64,000 nt of DNA from Vibrio sp. 10N (GCF_036245475.1 NZ_BTPM01000001.1:310001-374000); one strand, 5' to 3'; shown: positions 20,168-31,115, counted from the first letter of the stretch. Numbers and translations are program-made. The notes: generated from the letters alone by a model not told the origin.

Positions 20168-20866
20168 ATGGGTCAGAAAGTACATCCTAATGGTATTCGT
20201 CTTGGCATCGTTAAGCCTTGGAATGCTACATGGTTTGCTAACACCAAAGATTTCGCTGACAACCTAGACGGCGACTTCAAGGTACGTCAGTTCCTTACTA
20301 AGGAACTAGCAAAAGCGTCTCTTTCACGTATCGTTATCGAGCGTCCAGCTAAGAGCATCCGTGTGACTATTCACACTGCTCGTCCTGGCGTTGTTATCGG
20401 TAAGAAAGGCGAAGACGTTGAGAAGCTACGCGCAGCTGTAGCTAAAATCGCAGGTGTACCAGCGCAAATTAACATCGCTGAAGTACGTAAGCCTGAGCTA
20501 GACGGCCAACTTGTGGCTGATAGCATCGCGTCTCAACTTGAGCGTCGTGTTATGTTCCGTCGTGCTATGAAGCGTGCGGTACAAAATGCTATGCGTCTTG
20601 GCGCTAAAGGTATCAAAGTGGAAGTAAGTGGTCGTCTAGGCGGCGCTGAAATCGCACGTTCTGAGTGGTACCGTGAAGGCCGTGTGCCTCTACACACTCT
20701 ACGTGCTGACATTGATTACGCAACTTCTTCGGCTCACACTCAATACGGTGTGATCGGCATTAAAGTTTGGATCTTCAAAGGTGAGATTCTAGGCGGTATG
20801 CCAGCAGCTAACGCTGTAGAGCCAAAAGGCGACAAGCCTAAGAAGCAGCGCAAAGGCCGTAAGTAA
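20168..20866 (+). CDS. rpsC: 30S ribosomal protein S3
   Basis: mRNA-entry protein of the 30S with helicase function; 232 residues. The KH domain carries the GxxG-type loop [14 protein letters not shown]. The C-terminal domain has [15 protein letters not shown] and a basic tail ([10 protein letters not shown]). AGGAG upstream. Confidence 0.98.
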   Translation: MGQKVHPNGIRLGIVKPWNATWFANTKDFADNLDGDFKVRQFLTKELAKASLSRIVIERPAKSIRVTIHTARPGVVIGKKGEDVEKLRAAVAKIAGVPAQINIAEVRKPELDGQLVADSIASQLERRVMFRRAMKRAVQNAMRLGAKGIKVEVSGRLGGAEIARSEWYREGRVPLHTLRADIDYATSSAHTQYGVIGIKVWIFKGEILGGMPAANAVEPKGDKPKKQRKGRK

Positions 20867-20877
20867 GGAGTCGACAG

Positions 20878-21288
20878 ATGCTACAACCTAAACGTACTAA
20901 GTTCCGTAAGGTTCAGACTGGTCGCAACCGTGGTCTAGCTAAAGGTACAGACGTAAGCTTCGGCACATTCGGTCTTAAGGCTGTTGGTCGTGGTCGTCTT
21001 ACTGCTCGTCAGATCGAAGCGGCTCGTCGTGCAATGACGCGTCACGTTAAGCGTCAAGGTAAAATCTGGATTCGTGTATTCCCAGACAAGCCTATCACAG
21101 AAAAACCACTAGAAGTTCGTCAAGGTAAGGGTAAAGGTAACGTTGAGTACTGGGTAGCCCAAATCCAACCTGGTAAGGTTATGTACGAAATGGACGGTGT
21201 ACCTGAAGAGTTGGCACGTGAAGCGTTCCGCCTAGCGGCTCGCAAACTGCCGTTCAAAACTACATTTGTAACTAAGCAGGTGATGTGA
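20878..21288 (+). CDS. rplP: 50S ribosomal protein L16
   Basis: Late-assembling protein near the A and P sites; 136 residues ([20 protein letters not shown]). The RIFPDKP-like segment [20 protein letters not shown] is conserved, and its arginine is the one hydroxylated by YcfD in E. coli. The stop overlaps the rpmC start by one base (TGATG). Confidence 0.98.
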   Translation: MLQPKRTKFRKVQTGRNRGLAKGTDVSFGTFGLKAVGRGRLTARQIEAARRAMTRHVKRQGKIWIRVFPDKPITEKPLEVRQGKGKGNVEYWVAQIQPGKVMYEMDGVPEELAREAFRLAARKLPFKTTFVTKQVM

Positions 21289-21479
21289 TGAAAGCACAAG
21301 ATCTACGCGAAAAAAACGTTGAAGAGCTTAACGCTGAGCTTTTGAATTTGCTACGTGAACAGTTCAACTTGCGCATGCAAGCTGCAACTGGTCAGCTTCA
21401 GCAAACTCATACTCTAAAAGCTGTACGCCGTGATATCGCACGTGTGAAAACTGTTTTGACTGAGAAGGCAGGCGCATAA
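21288..21479 (+). CDS. rpmC: 50S ribosomal protein L29
   Basis: Small two-helix protein at the tunnel exit; 63 residues ([20 protein letters not shown]). ATG 21288 is preferred over the GTG one codon earlier by similarity to L29 N-termini. Its final A is shared with the rpsQ ATG. Confidence 0.97.
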   Translation: MKAQDLREKNVEELNAELLNLLREQFNLRMQAATGQLQQTHTLKAVRRDIARVKTVLTEKAGA

Positions 21480-21733
21480 TGAGCGAACAAATCCGTACTC
21501 AACTAGGTCGTGTAATTAGCAACAAAGGCGACAAGTCTATTGTTGTTGCAATCGAACGCATGGTTAAACACCCAATTTACGGTAAATTCGTAAAGCGTAC
21601 GACTAAACTACACGCACATGACGAAAACAACGAGTGTGGCATTGGCGACACTGTTGAAGTTCGTGAGTGCCGTCCACTGTCTAAGACTAAGTCTTGGACT
21701 TTGGTAAGCATCGTAGAAAAAGCGAAAATTTAA
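21479..21733 (+). CDS. rpsQ: 30S ribosomal protein S17
   Basis: Primary 16S-binding protein of OB fold, 84 residues, with the signature region [20 protein letters not shown]. Last gene of the S10 operon here; a terminator and a new promoter follow before rplN. Confidence 0.98.
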   Translation: MSEQIRTQLGRVISNKGDKSIVVAIERMVKHPIYGKFVKRTTKLHAHDENNECGIGDTVEVRECRPLSKTKSWTLVSIVEKAKI

Positions 21734-21754
21734 TCGTTTTTCTCTAGCGAAATC

Positions 21755-21792
21755 AAGCGGCTCCAAATTATTTTTGGGGCCGCTTATTTTTT
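21755..21792 (+). terminator. Terminator at the end of the S10 operon
   Basis: AAGCGGCTCC and GGGGCCGCTT form a 10-bp stem with one G-U pair, then ATTTTTTG, 21 bases after the rpsQ stop. It separates the S10 and spc units. Confidence 0.85.
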
Positions 21793-21815
21793 GTCTACCC
21801 AATCACAAAAAAGGG

Positions 21816-21824
21816 TGGTACAAT
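21816..21824 (+). promoter_or_regulatory. Extended -10 promoter of the spc operon
   Basis: TGGTACAAT is an extended -10 element (TGn then TACAAT). No good -35 is found at normal spacing, which is common for extended -10 promoters. A GC-rich discriminator follows. Transcription would begin near 21831, about 63 bases before rplN. Confidence 0.65.
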
Positions 21825-21893
21825 TCGCGTCCCTTTAAAGAGGCAGCCCGACCCGAGAGGGTCTAGTTTTTAATATTTAGCGGAGCACTAACA

Positions 21894-22265
21894 ATGATCC
21901 AAATGCAAAGTACACTTGACGCAGCAGATAACTCTGGCGCGCGCAAGGTAATGTGTATTAAGGTTCTGGGTGGCTCACACCGTCGTTACGCACACATCGG
22001 CGACATCATCAAAGTTACTGTGAAAGAAGCAATTCCTCGCGGTAAAGTTAAAAAAGGTGATGTTCTGAAGGCGGTAGTAGTTCGCACCCGTAAAGGCGTA
22101 CGTCGTCCAGACGGTTCTGTCATTCGCTTCGACCGTAATGCTTGTGTATTGTTGAACGACACTACTGAGCAACCAGTCGGCACACGTATCTTTGGTCCAG
22201 TGACTCGTGAACTTCGTAACGCGAAATTCATGAAAATTGTTTCACTAGCACCTGAAGTACTGTAA
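21894..22265 (+). CDS. rplN: 50S ribosomal protein L14
   Basis: Large-subunit protein at the inter-subunit face and the target of the silencing factor RsfS; 123 residues ([20 protein letters not shown]). Motif [20 protein letters not shown] is intact. First gene of the spc operon. Confidence 0.98.
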   Translation: MIQMQSTLDAADNSGARKVMCIKVLGGSHRRYAHIGDIIKVTVKEAIPRGKVKKGDVLKAVVVRTRKGVRRPDGSVIRFDRNACVLLNDTTEQPVGTRIFGPVTRELRNAKFMKIVSLAPEVL

Positions 22266-22276
22266 GGAGCTATAAA

Positions 22277-22594
22277 ATGGCAGCTAAAATCCGTCGTAAT
22301 GACGAAGTAATCGTTCTTGCTGGTAAAGATAAAGGCAAGAAAGGTAAAGTAACTAAGGTTCTAGCAACTGGTAAAGTTATCGTTGAAGGTATCAACCTTG
22401 TTAAGAAGCACCAAAAGCCTCAACCGGCTCTAGGTCAACAAGGTGGCATCGTTGAGCAAGAAGCAGCAATTGACGCTTCTAACGTTGCAATCTTTAACGC
22501 GGCTACTGGTAAAGCTGACCGCATCGGTTTCCGTATCGAAGATGGCAAGAAAGTTCGTTTCTTCAAGTCTAACGGCGAAACTGTTTCTAACTAA
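22277..22594 (+). CDS. rplX: 50S ribosomal protein L24
   Basis: Early assembly initiator protein of the 50S; 105 residues with the KOW motif [20 protein letters not shown] at about 9-28. AAGGAGC upstream of the ATG. Confidence 0.98.
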   Translation: MAAKIRRNDEVIVLAGKDKGKKGKVTKVLATGKVIVEGINLVKKHQKPQPALGQQGGIVEQEAAIDASNVAIFNAATGKADRIGFRIEDGKKVRFFKSNGETVSN

Positions 22595-22618
22595 TAGAAA
22601 GTAATTTGGAGTTCTACT

Positions 22619-23158
22619 ATGGCGAAACTGCATGATTACTACAAGTCGTCTGTAGTTGCTGAATTGACCAAACAATTCAACTACTCAAGCGTCATGCAAG
22701 TCCCTAGGATTGAGAAAATCACCCTAAACATGGGCGTTGGTGAAGCAATCAACGATAAGAAACTGCTAGAAAACGCAGCAGCTGATATGGCAACGATCTC
22801 TGGTCAAAAGCCTCTTATCACTAAAGCGCGTAAATCTGTTGCAGGTTTCAAAATTCGTGAAGGCTACCCAATTGGTTGTAAAGTAACCTTGCGTGGCGAA
22901 CGTATGTGGGAATTTTTAGAGCGTTTAATCTCTATCGCACTTCCACGTGTACGTGACTTCCGTGGCGTTAGCGCTAAGTCTTTTGACGGACGCGGTAACT
23001 ACAGCATGGGCGTTCGCGAGCAAATCATCTTCCCGGAAATCGACTACGATAAAGTAGACCGTGTTCGTGGCCTAGACATCACTATTACGACGTCTGCTGC
23101 AAACGATGAGGAAGGCCGAGCTCTGCTGGCTGCCTTTAACTTCCCATTCCGTAAGTAA
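22619..23158 (+). CDS. rplE: 50S ribosomal protein L5
   Basis: 5S rRNA-binding protein that bridges to the P-site tRNA and to S13; 179 residues ([20 protein letters not shown]) with [16 protein letters not shown] and the C-terminal [12 protein letters not shown]. In E. coli S8 represses the spc operon by binding around the rplE start; an equivalent site here is likely but was not modelled. Confidence 0.98.
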   Translation: MAKLHDYYKSSVVAELTKQFNYSSVMQVPRIEKITLNMGVGEAINDKKLLENAAADMATISGQKPLITKARKSVAGFKIREGYPIGCKVTLRGERMWEFLERLISIALPRVRDFRGVSAKSFDGRGNYSMGVREQIIFPEIDYDKVDRVRGLDITITTSAANDEEGRALLAAFNFPFRK

Positions 23159-23175
23159 GGTGAAGGGTTACTGTT

Positions 23176-23481
23176 ATGGCTAAACAATCAATGAAAGCGC
23201 GCGAAACTAAACGCGCGAAGCTAGTAGCTAAGTTTGCTGAAAAGCGCTCAGCTCTAAAAGCTATCATCAGCGATGTAAACGCATCTGAAGAAGATCGTTG
23301 GAACGCAGTACTTAAACTGCAAGCTCTTCCACGTGATTCAAGTGCTTCACGTCAGCGCAACCGTTGCAACCAAACTGGTCGCCCACACGGTTACCTACGT
23401 AAGTTCGGTCTAAGCCGTATCAAAGTTCGCGAAGCTTGCATGAAAGGCGAGATTCCTGGACTTCGTAAGGCTAGCTGGTAA
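23176..23481 (+). CDS. rpsN: 30S ribosomal protein S14
   Basis: Small-subunit head protein, 101 residues. It is the long, zinc-free form (no CxxC pairs; [20 protein letters not shown]), so zinc limitation should not affect it directly. AAGGGTT upstream. Confidence 0.98.
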   Translation: MAKQSMKARETKRAKLVAKFAEKRSALKAIISDVNASEEDRWNAVLKLQALPRDSSASRQRNRCNQTGRPHGYLRKFGLSRIKVREACMKGEIPGLRKASW

Positions 23482-23510
23482 TTGCCACTTAATCATTTGG
23501 AGTAAATCTT

Positions 23511-23903
23511 ATGAGCATGCAAGATCCGATTTCGGATATGCTGACCCGCGTTCGTAACGGTCAGGCAGCAAACAAAGTTGCTGTAAAAATGCCTTCTTCA
23601 AAGCTTAAAGTTGCAATCGCTGCACTACTGAAAGCTGAAGGTTACATCGTTGACTTCGCTGTTGAAGGCGAAGCAAAACCAGTGCTAGAAGTTACACTTA
23701 AGTACTTCCAAGCAAAACCAGTAATTGAGCAAATCAAACGTGTTTCACGTCCTGGTCTGCGTGTCTACAAAAACAAAGACTCGCTACCAACTGTGATGGG
23801 CGGTTTGGGTATTGCTGTTGTTTCTACTTCCAAGGGTCTGATGTCAGACCGCGCTGCACGTAAAGCAGGTCTTGGCGGTGAAATCATCTGTTACGTAGCT
23901 TAA
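23511..23903 (+). CDS. rpsH: 30S ribosomal protein S8
   Basis: Primary binding protein of the 16S central domain and translational repressor of the spc operon in E. coli; 130 residues ([20 protein letters not shown]), C-terminal [20 protein letters not shown] as in the family. GGAGT upstream. Confidence 0.98.
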   Translation: MSMQDPISDMLTRVRNGQAANKVAVKMPSSKLKVAIAALLKAEGYIVDFAVEGEAKPVLEVTLKYFQAKPVIEQIKRVSRPGLRVYKNKDSLPTVMGGLGIAVVSTSKGLMSDRAARKAGLGGEIICYVA

Positions 23904-23915
23904 TAGGAGTAGATT

Positions 23916-24449
23916 ATGTCTCGTGTTGCTAAAGCACCTGTCGCTATTCCAGCTGGCGTAGAGGTGAAACTAAACGGCCAAGAAGTTACTGTTAAAGGCG
24001 CTAAAGGTGAACTTACTCGCGTTCTAAACAACGCAGTAGTTATCGCTCAAGAAGAGAGCAACCTTACATTCGGTCCTCGCGACGGTGTTGCTAACGCATG
24101 GGCACAAGCAGGTACTGCACGTGCACTAGTTAACAACATGGTTGTTGGTGTTACTGAAGGCTTTACTAAGAAGCTAACTCTTAAAGGTGTTGGTTACCGT
24201 GCTGCTATCAAAGGCAACGCTGTAGGCCTAACACTTGGCTTCTCTCACCCAGTTGAGCACGAGTTGCCAGCGGGTATTAAAGCTGAGTGTCCTAGCCAAA
24301 CTGAGATCATCATTACTGGTTGTGATAAGCAACTAGTTGGTCAAGTTGCAGCTGACATTCGTTCTTACCGTGAGCCTGAGCCATACAAAGGCAAAGGTGT
24401 TCGTTACGCAGATGAAAATGTGCGTACTAAAGAAGCTAAGAAGAAGTAA
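23916..24449 (+). CDS. rplF: 50S ribosomal protein L6
   Basis: Protein beside the sarcin-ricin loop and factor-binding site; 177 residues with two homologous domains and the C-terminal signature [25 protein letters not shown] upstream. Confidence 0.98.
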   Translation: MSRVAKAPVAIPAGVEVKLNGQEVTVKGAKGELTRVLNNAVVIAQEESNLTFGPRDGVANAWAQAGTARALVNNMVVGVTEGFTKKLTLKGVGYRAAIKGNAVGLTLGFSHPVEHELPAGIKAECPSQTEIIITGCDKQLVGQVAADIRSYREPEPYKGKGVRYADENVRTKEAKKK

Positions 24450-24458
24450 GGTAACACT

Positions 24459-24812
24459 ATGGATAAGAAAGCATCTCGCATCCGTCGTGCTACACGTGCA
24501 CGTCGTAAGATTGCAGAACTGGGTGCAACTCGCCTAGTAGTACACCGTACTCCTCGTCACGTTTACGCTCAAGTAATCGCAGCGAACGGCTCTGAAGTTA
24601 TCGCAGCCGCTTCAACTGTTGAAAAAGCGATTCGTGAAGAAGTTAAGAGTACTGGTAACATCGATGCAGCTAAAGCAGTTGGTAAAGCTGTTGCTGAGCG
24701 CGCTCTTGAAAAAGGCGTATCTGCTGTTGCATTCGATCGTTCTGGTTTCCAATACCACGGTCGAGTAGCGGCGCTAGCAGAATCTGCTCGCGAAGCTGGT
24801 CTGAAATTCTAA
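24459..24812 (+). CDS. rplR: 50S ribosomal protein L18
   Basis: 5S rRNA-binding protein of the central protuberance; 117 residues ([20 protein letters not shown]) with the C-terminal [20 protein letters not shown]. Confidence 0.98.
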   Translation: MDKKASRIRRATRARRKIAELGATRLVVHRTPRHVYAQVIAANGSEVIAAASTVEKAIREEVKSTGNIDAAKAVGKAVAERALEKGVSAVAFDRSGFQYHGRVAALAESAREAGLKF

Positions 24813-24826
24813 GGTAGGGTTGGAAG

Positions 24827-25327
24827 ATGGCTAAAGAACAACAACAAGCTAGTGATTTGCAAGAAAAGCTAATCGCCGTTAACCGTGTTTCTAAGACGGT
24901 TAAAGGTGGTCGAATCATGAGCTTCACTGCACTAACAGTAGTTGGTGACGGTAATGGTCGCGTAGGTTTCGGTTACGGCAAAGCTCGTGAAGTACCTGCT
25001 GCGATTCAAAAAGCAATGGAAAAAGCACGTCGTAACATGACTACGATCGCGCTTAACGAAGGCACTCTTCACCACCCGGTGAAAGGTCGCCACTCTGGCT
25101 CTAAAGTTTACATGCAGCCAGCAGCAGAAGGTACGGGTGTTATCGCAGGTGGTGCGATGCGTGCAGTACTAGAAGTTGCAGGTGTACACAACGTACTATC
25201 TAAAGCATACGGTTCTACGAACCCTATCAACATCGTTCGTGCAACGATCGACGCTCTAGGTAGCATGAAGTCACCAGAAATGGTTGCTGCTAAACGTGGT
25301 CTAACTGTTGAATCTATTTCGGAGTAA
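24827..25327 (+). CDS. rpsE: 30S ribosomal protein S5
   Basis: Accuracy-related small-subunit protein; 166 residues with the dsRBD-like N-terminal domain ([20 protein letters not shown]) in which the loop mutated in spectinomycin resistance is wild type, then [20 protein letters not shown]. Confidence 0.98.
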   Translation: MAKEQQQASDLQEKLIAVNRVSKTVKGGRIMSFTALTVVGDGNGRVGFGYGKAREVPAAIQKAMEKARRNMTTIALNEGTLHHPVKGRHSGSKVYMQPAAEGTGVIAGGAMRAVLEVAGVHNVLSKAYGSTNPINIVRATIDALGSMKSPEMVAAKRGLTVESISE

Positions 25328-25334
25328 GAACACC

Positions 25335-25511
25335 ATGGCAACTATCAAAGTAACTCAAACTAAGAGCTCAATTGGTCGCCTACCTAAGCACAAAGCGTGT
25401 CTTAAAGGTCTTGGCCTTCGTAAAATCAACCACACAGTAGAACTTGAAGATACTCCGTGCGTTCGCGGTATGATCAACAAGGTTTACTACATGGTTAAAG
25501 TTGAGGAGTAA
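25335..25511 (+). CDS. rpmD: 50S ribosomal protein L30
   Basis: Small 50S protein, 58 residues ([20 protein letters not shown]). The start is ATG 25335, 7 bases after the rpsE stop with GGAG inside the end of rpsE; an upstream in-frame extension overlaps rpsE and is not conserved. Confidence 0.97.
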   Translation: MATIKVTQTKSSIGRLPKHKACLKGLGLRKINHTVELEDTPCVRGMINKVYYMVKVEE

Positions 25512-25516
25512 TCAGA

Positions 25517-25951
25517 ATGCGTTTGAATACTCTATCACCGGCTGCGGGTTCTAAGCCTTCTAAGAAGCGCGTAGGTCGTGGTATCGGTTCTGGCCTAGGT
25601 AAAACTGGTGGCCGTGGTCACAAAGGTCAAAAATCACGTTCTGGCGGCAGTGTTCGTCCAGGTTTTGAAGGCGGTCAAATGCCTTTGAAACAGCGTCTAC
25701 CAAAATTCGGTTTCACTTCTCGTAAGAGCCTAGTGTCTGCTGAAGTTCGTCTAGCTGAGCTAGCGAAAGTAACTGGTGACGTTGTTGACCTAAACAGCCT
25801 TAAAGCAGCTAACGTTATCACTAAGAACATCGAATTTGTTAAAGTTGTTCTTTCAGGTGAAATCGACAAAGCTGTGACTGTTAAAGGTCTACGCGTGACT
25901 AAAGGCGCTAAAGCTGCAATCGAAGCTGCAGGCGGTAAAATCGAGGAATAA
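25517..25951 (+). CDS. rplO: 50S ribosomal protein L15
   Basis: Late-assembly core protein; 144 residues with the Gly-rich N-terminal extension [20 protein letters not shown] and C-terminal [20 protein letters not shown]. Confidence 0.98.
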   Translation: MRLNTLSPAAGSKPSKKRVGRGIGSGLGKTGGRGHKGQKSRSGGSVRPGFEGGQMPLKQRLPKFGFTSRKSLVSAEVRLAELAKVTGDVVDLNSLKAANVITKNIEFVKVVLSGEIDKAVTVKGLRVTKGAKAAIEAAGGKIEE

Positions 25952-25971
25952 TCTCGAGGGATGAGGTACAG

Positions 25972-27306
25972 ATGGCTAAGAAACCAGGACAAGATTTTAG
26001 TAGTGCAAAGAATGGCTTAAACGAACTTAAGTCTAGACTTTTATTCGTTATAGGCGCACTTTTAGTGTTCCGTGCCGGCTCTTTTGTGCCGATCCCTGGT
26101 ATTGACGCAGCTGTACTTGCCGATTTGTTCGAACAGCAAAAAGGTACCATCGTAGAAATGTTTAACATGTTCTCCGGTGGTGCATTAGAGCGTGCATCTA
26201 TTTTAGCACTGGGCATCATGCCGTATATTTCGGCGTCGATTGTTGTCCAGTTGCTAACGGTAGTTCATCCAGCGTTAGCCGAACTCAAGAAAGAGGGTGA
26301 GGCAGGGCGTCGTAAGATTAGCCAATATACGCGTTATGGTACGCTTGTACTTGCAACATTCCAGGCAATAGGTATCGCAACTGGCCTTCCAAACATGGTC
26401 AATAATCTGGTTGTTATCAACCAAACCATGTTTACGCTAATTGCAACCGTAAGTTTAGTAACTGGTACCATGTTCCTAATGTGGTTAGGTGAACAAATTA
26501 CAGAGCGTGGAATTGGTAATGGTATTTCCATTCTAATTTTTGCAGGTATTGTTGCTGGATTGCCTTCTGCAATCGGTCAAACAATCGAGCAAGCGCGTCA
26601 AGGTGAACTGCACGTACTTCTTCTGTTGTTGATTGCTGTACTTGCTTTCGCAGTGATTTACTTTGTTGTGTTTATGGAACGTGGTCAACGTCGCATCGTT
26701 GTTAACTACGCTAAACGTCAACAAGGCCGTAAGGTTTTCGCTGCACAAAGCACACACCTACCGTTGAAAATCAACATGGCAGGTGTTATTCCAGCAATCT
26801 TTGCTTCAAGCATTATCCTGTTCCCAGGAACACTGGCTCAGTGGTTTGGTCAGAATGGTGAGAGCAGCGCGTTCGGTTGGTTAACTGACGTGTCATTGGC
26901 TCTTAGCCCAGGTCAACCGTTGTATGTAATGCTTTATGCAGCAGCGATTATTTTCTTCTGTTTCTTCTACACGGCTCTTGTTTTCAATCCGCGTGAAACA
27001 GCAGATAACTTGAAGAAGTCTGGTGCATTCGTACCCGGCATCCGCCCAGGTGAGCAGACAGCGAAATATATTGATAAAGTAATGACTAGACTTACCCTTG
27101 CAGGTGCTCTATATATTACCTTTATCTGTCTGATTCCCGAGTTCATGATGGTCGCGTGGAACGTACGTTTCTACTTCGGCGGTACTTCACTACTTATCGT
27201 AGTGGTAGTAATTATGGACTTTATGGCACAGGTACAGACTCATCTGATGTCACAACAGTATGATTCTGTGTTGAAGAAAGCAAATCTGAAAGGCGTTGGC
27301 CGTTAA
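25972..27306 (+). CDS. secY: Protein translocase subunit SecY
   Basis: Channel of the SecYEG translocon in the inner membrane; 444 residues with ten predicted transmembrane helices. Visible landmarks are the plug/TM2 region ([20 protein letters not shown]), TM4-TM7 and the cytosolic SecA-binding loop [20 protein letters not shown]. In the spc operon between rplO and rpmJ, as usual. Confidence 0.98.
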   Translation: MAKKPGQDFSSAKNGLNELKSRLLFVIGALLVFRAGSFVPIPGIDAAVLADLFEQQKGTIVEMFNMFSGGALERASILALGIMPYISASIVVQLLTVVHPALAELKKEGEAGRRKISQYTRYGTLVLATFQAIGIATGLPNMVNNLVVINQTMFTLIATVSLVTGTMFLMWLGEQITERGIGNGISILIFAGIVAGLPSAIGQTIEQARQGELHVLLLLLIAVLAFAVIYFVVFMERGQRRIVVNYAKRQQGRKVFAAQSTHLPLKINMAGVIPAIFASSIILFPGTLAQWFGQNGESSAFGWLTDVSLALSPGQPLYVMLYAAAIIFFCFFYTALVFNPRETADNLKKSGAFVPGIRPGEQTAKYIDKVMTRLTLAGALYITFICLIPEFMMVAWNVRFYFGGTSLLIVVVVIMDFMAQVQTHLMSQQYDSVLKKANLKGVGR

Positions 27307-27345
27307 TTCGGCGATTGTCTCAGATTTCATCTACGGAGTTTAGCA

Positions 27346-27462
27346 ATGAAAGTTCGTGCTTCCGTTAAAAAAATCTGCCGTAACTGTAAAGTTATCAAGC
27401 GCAACGGTGTTGTGCGTGTTATCTGTAGCAGTGAGCCAAAGCACAAACAGCGCCAAGGCTAA
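27346..27462 (+). CDS. rpmJ: 50S ribosomal protein L36, zinc-ribbon form
   Basis: A 38-residue protein, [20 protein letters not shown] and onward, too short for most gene finders. It is the C+ form: Cys11, Cys14 and Cys27 with His33 make a zinc ribbon. Many vibrios hold a zinc-free L36 paralogue under Zur control elsewhere. ACGGAG precedes the ATG; it follows secY closely as in E. coli. Confidence 0.95.
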   Translation: MKVRASVKKICRNCKVIKRNGVVRVICSSEPKHKQRQG

Positions 27463-27489
27463 TTAAGCAGAAATTTTTACTTGAAATAT

Positions 27490-27526
27490 AAGGTATGGTC
27501 GAGTATATTCCTCGGCCTACCTTTTG
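27490..27526 (+). terminator. Terminator-like hairpin between rpmJ and rpsM
   Basis: AAGGTATGGTCGAG and CTCGGCCTACCTT pair with one bulge, then TTTG. The T tract is short, so it is probably an incomplete terminator between the spc and alpha units. Confidence 0.55.
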
Positions 27527-27610
27527 CGTGCAAAAGAAGTAGCACTCCGCAGCGTATCCATAACGGGCTTTGCTGCGGCTATTCTTTTTAAGAAACACTA
27601 GGAGTGAATA
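27527..27610 (+). promoter_or_regulatory. Alpha operon leader (S4-responsive)
   Basis: The segment CGTATCCATAACGGGCTTT and the flanking stem CCGCAGC/GCTGCGG (27547-27553 with 27572-27578), then TAGGAGTG before the rpsM ATG, closely follow the E. coli alpha leader. There S4 traps a pseudoknot at the ribosome binding site and represses rpsM to rplQ. The same fold and control are inferred here. Confidence 0.8.
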
Positions 27611-27967
27611 ATGGCCCGTATAGCAGGCATTAACATTCCTGATCAAAAACACGCTGTAATCGCACTAACTGCGATCTACGGCATCGGTAAAACTCGCTCT
27701 CAAGCTATCCTAGCTGAAGTGGGTATTGCTGAAGATGTTAAGATCAGTGAACTAACTGAAGAGCAGATCGATCAACTGCGTGATGGTGTAGCTAAGTACA
27801 CTGTAGAAGGTGATCTACGTCGTGAAGTATCAATGAACATCAAGCGTCTTATGGACCTTGGCTGTTACCGTGGTCTTCGTCATCGTCGCAGTCTACCACT
27901 ACGTGGACAGCGTACTAAAACCAACGCTCGCACCCGTAAGGGTCCGCGTAAGCCGATCAAGAAATAA
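27611..27967 (+). CDS. rpsM: 30S ribosomal protein S13
   Basis: Small-subunit head protein that contacts P-site tRNA and L5; 118 residues ([20 protein letters not shown]) with [20 protein letters not shown] and the basic tail. First gene of the alpha operon, with TAGGAG upstream inside the S4 target. Confidence 0.98.
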   Translation: MARIAGINIPDQKHAVIALTAIYGIGKTRSQAILAEVGIAEDVKISELTEEQIDQLRDGVAKYTVEGDLRREVSMNIKRLMDLGCYRGLRHRRSLPLRGQRTKTNARTRKGPRKPIKK

Positions 27968-27979
27968 TCGGGAAGGTAG

Positions 27980-28375
<396 letters not shown>

Positions 28376-28402
28376 CGTTTCTAGGATAATTGGAGAAGAA
28401 TC

Positions 28403-29023
28403 ATGGCAAGATATTTGGGTCCTAAGCTGAAGCTTAGCCGTCGCGAAGGTACAGACTTATTCCTTAAGTCAGGCGTACGCGCGATCGATACCAAGTGTAA
28501 AATCGATAACGCACCAGGTGTACACGGCGCTCGTCGCGGTCGTCTATCTGAGTATGGCGTTCAGCTTCGTGAGAAGCAAAAAGTTCGTCGTATCTACGGC
28601 GTTCTAGAAAAACAATTCCGTAACTACTACAAAGAAGCAGCTCGCCTTAAAGGCAACACGGGTGAAAACCTACTTCAGCTTCTTGAAGGTCGTCTAGATA
28701 ACGTAGTTTACCGCATGGGCTTTGGTGCAACTCGCGCAGAAGCACGTCAGCTAGTTAGCCACAAAGCTATCCTAGTTAACGGTAATGTTGTAAACGTTCC
28801 TTCATTCAAAATTACGGCTAACGACGTTGTTTCTATCCGCGAGAAGGCTAAACAGCAAGCTCGTATTAAAGCGGCTCTAGAAGTTGCTGAACAACGCGAA
28901 AAACCAACTTGGATTGAAGTAGATGCTGGCAAGATGGAAGGTACATTCAAGCGTATGCCTGAGCGTTCAGATCTATCTGCTGACATTAACGAACACTTGA
29001 TCGTCGAGCTTTACTCTAAGTAA
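28403..29023 (+). CDS. rpsD: 30S ribosomal protein S4
   Basis: Primary 16S assembly protein, accuracy factor and autoregulator of the alpha operon; 206 residues ([20 protein letters not shown]) with an S4-type RNA-binding domain around 96-156 ([20 protein letters not shown]). It lacks the zinc-binding Cys cluster of some S4 paralogues, keeping only one Cys near 31. GGAG upstream. Confidence 0.98.
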   Translation: MARYLGPKLKLSRREGTDLFLKSGVRAIDTKCKIDNAPGVHGARRGRLSEYGVQLREKQKVRRIYGVLEKQFRNYYKEAARLKGNTGENLLQLLEGRLDNVVYRMGFGATRAEARQLVSHKAILVNGNVVNVPSFKITANDVVSIREKAKQQARIKAALEVAEQREKPTWIEVDAGKMEGTFKRMPERSDLSADINEHLIVELYSK

Positions 29024-29047
29024 GGTTTAAACTAAAGAGAGGACACA

Positions 29048-30040
29048 ATGCAGGGTTCTGTAACAGAATTTCTTAAGCCACGTCTTGTTGACATCGAACA
29101 AGTTAGCACGACACACGCAAAAGTAACTCTTGAGCCATTAGAGCGTGGCTTTGGTCACACTCTAGGTAATGCGCTTCGCCGTATTTTGCTTTCGTCAATG
29201 CCAGGTTGTGCAGTGACTGAAGTTGAAATCGAAGGCGTTCTGCACGAGTACAGCACTAAAGAGGGCGTTCAAGAAGATATCCTAGAGATCCTTCTTAACT
29301 TGAAAGGCCTAGCTGTTCGCGTTGCTGAAGGCAAAGATGAAGTGTTTATTACACTGAACAAATCAGGCTCAGGCCCTGTTGTTGCAGGTGACATCACCCA
29401 TGATGGTGATGTAGAGATCGCTAACCCAGAACACGTTATTTGTCACCTAACGGATGACAACGCTGAGATTTCTATGCGAATCAAAGTTGAACGTGGTCGT
29501 GGTTATGTTCCAGCTTCAGCTCGTATCCATACTGAAGAAGATGAGCGTCCAATCGGTCGTTTGCTTGTTGACGCGACTTACAGCCCAGTAGACAAAATTG
29601 CCTACGCTGTAGAAGCGGCACGTGTTGAGCAACGTACTGACCTAGACAAGCTCGTTATCGATATGGAAACGAACGGTACTCTAGAACCTGAGGAAGCTAT
29701 CCGTCGCGCAGCTACTATCCTAGCTGAGCAGTTGGATGCATTCGTAGATCTTCGTGATGTACGTGTTCCTGAGGAGAAGGAAGAGAAGCCGGAGTTCGAT
29801 CCTATTCTACTGCGTCCTGTAGACGATCTTGAACTAACAGTTCGCTCTGCTAACTGTCTAAAAGCAGAAGCGATTCACTACATCGGTGATCTTGTACAGC
29901 GTACTGAGGTTGAGCTACTTAAAACGCCAAACCTTGGTAAAAAATCTCTTACTGAGATTAAAGACGTACTTGCATCACGTGGTCTGTCTCTGGGCATGCG
30001 CCTAGAAAACTGGCCACCAGCGTCTATCGCTGAAGATTAA
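29048..30040 (+). CDS. rpoA: RNA polymerase alpha subunit
   Basis: Assembly platform of RNA polymerase; 330 residues. The N-terminal domain (about 1-230, [20 protein letters not shown]) dimerises; after an acidic linker ([13 protein letters not shown]) the C-terminal domain binds UP elements and activators (about 250-320, [30 protein letters not shown]). In the alpha operon, so it is under S4 and growth-rate control. Confidence 0.99.
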   Translation: MQGSVTEFLKPRLVDIEQVSTTHAKVTLEPLERGFGHTLGNALRRILLSSMPGCAVTEVEIEGVLHEYSTKEGVQEDILEILLNLKGLAVRVAEGKDEVFITLNKSGSGPVVAGDITHDGDVEIANPEHVICHLTDDNAEISMRIKVERGRGYVPASARIHTEEDERPIGRLLVDATYSPVDKIAYAVEAARVEQRTDLDKLVIDMETNGTLEPEEAIRRAATILAEQLDAFVDLRDVRVPEEKEEKPEFDPILLRPVDDLELTVRSANCLKAEAIHYIGDLVQRTEVELLKTPNLGKKSLTEIKDVLASRGLSLGMRLENWPPASIAED

Positions 30041-30066
30041 TCGATACTAGTTAGAAGGATTAGGTC

Positions 30067-30453
30067 ATGCGCCATCGTAAGAGTGGTCGTCAACTCAACC
30101 GCAACAGCAGCCATCGCAAAGCGATGTTCAGCAATATGGCTAGCTCTCTTGTACGTCATGAAGTAATCAAGACTACATTGCCTAAAGCAAAAGAGCTACG
30201 CCGCGTAGTTGAGCCTTTGATTACACTAGCTAAGACTGACAGTGTTGCTAACCGTCGTCTAGCATTTGCACGTACTCGTGATAACGAAGTAGTTGCGAAA
30301 CTATTCAACGAACTAGGTCCACGTTTTGCTGCTCGTCAGGGCGGTTACACTCGTATCCTAAAAGCTGGCTTCCGTGCTGGCGATAAAGCTCCAATGGCTT
30401 ACATTGAGCTAGTTGATCGCCCAGAAGCATCTGAAGAAGCTGCTGCTGAGTAA
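30067..30453 (+). CDS. rplQ: 50S ribosomal protein L17
   Basis: Last gene of the alpha operon; 128 residues ([20 protein letters not shown]) ending in a short acidic/Ala tail. A terminator follows 22 bases on. Confidence 0.98.
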   Translation: MRHRKSGRQLNRNSSHRKAMFSNMASSLVRHEVIKTTLPKAKELRRVVEPLITLAKTDSVANRRLAFARTRDNEVVAKLFNELGPRFAARQGGYTRILKAGFRAGDKAPMAYIELVDRPEASEEAAAE

Positions 30454-30474
30454 TCAGTAAAGTTCGTAGAACTA

Positions 30475-30506
30475 AAAAAGCCGAGCATTTATGCTCGGCT
30501 TTTTGC
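30475..30506 (+). terminator. Terminator of the alpha operon
   Basis: AAAAAGCCGAGCA, a short loop and TGCTCGGCTTTTT: a perfect stem with T tract. It closes the long ribosomal-protein cluster. Confidence 0.93.
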
Positions 30507-30553
30507 TATCTGCGATTTGTGAAATCTATTGTCAGTACCATTACCTACCCCAA

Positions 30554-31033
30554 TCACTGCCATAGTGATGTTAGCGATTCCATCAATCCTGTGCTTGCCC
30601 CTTGTGAACTCAGGTAATCCAATACCACTGGTGCGAACTGGGAAATCATAGCAGGGTCAAGACCTACTGATGAGAAAGCACTTTTAACACTGTCCATATC
30701 TTGTATTGAAGAAAGAAGTCCGCTGTTCGTCAGTGAGTCCATTCCAGGAATGAGCGAACCGAGTTCACTCTGCTGGTCTGAGCCTAGCGAGCTTTGTGCA
30801 AGAGAAAGTAGCGCGCCCACTCCTGTCGTCGCTTGCTCGGGGGAAACAGAAAGGTTGTTCACTAAGTTATTAACGACCGGTGACTCTTTCACGTTCATCA
30901 TTGAACTAGCGCTAGAAAGTAGACTGTTTGCATCGTCAGTGGATACACCAGAAAGCTCAAGCGAAGCGTGAGTTGGGGCTGAAATGAGTAGTGCCGTAGA
31001 AAGGGCTAGAAGTGTTCTCATGATACCGTCCAT
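30554..31033 (-). CDS. DUF2780 (VcgC/VcgE) family exported protein
   Basis: 159 residues of unknown function. A signal peptide (MRTLLALSTALLISAPTHAS) leads into a Ser/Leu-rich, low-charge helical region (LLSLAQSSLGSDQQSELGSL, SSVGLDPAMISQFAPVVLDY) that matches the DUF2780 family as I recall it; family members occur beside integron-like vcg genes in V. cholerae, hence the name. The start at 31033 has GGGGAG 8 bases upstream; a second ATG at 31021 would give a tighter signal peptide. It lies between the alpha operon terminator and the fklB terminator, so it is a single-gene unit. Confidence 0.7.
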   Translation of the reverse strand: MDGIMRTLLALSTALLISAPTHASLELSGVSTDDANSLLSSASSMMNVKESPVVNNLVNNLSVSPEQATTGVGALLSLAQSSLGSDQQSELGSLIPGMDSLTNSGLLSSIQDMDSVKSAFSSVGLDPAMISQFAPVVLDYLSSQGASTGLMESLTSLWQ

Positions 31034-31063
31034 TTTATTGTCTCCCCACTAAGATTAGACAAT

Positions 31064-31094
31064 AAAAAAGCAGTGACGAATCACTGCTTTTAAA
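31064..31094 (-). terminator. Terminator of fklB
   Basis: On the minus strand AAAAGCAGTGA, a short loop and TCACTGCTTTTTTATT: perfect stem with T tract, 22 bases after the fklB stop. The A-rich plus-strand side would allow weaker action in the other direction. Confidence 0.88.
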
Positions 31095-31115
31095 AATTGA
31101 GCATCAGAGCTGAAA

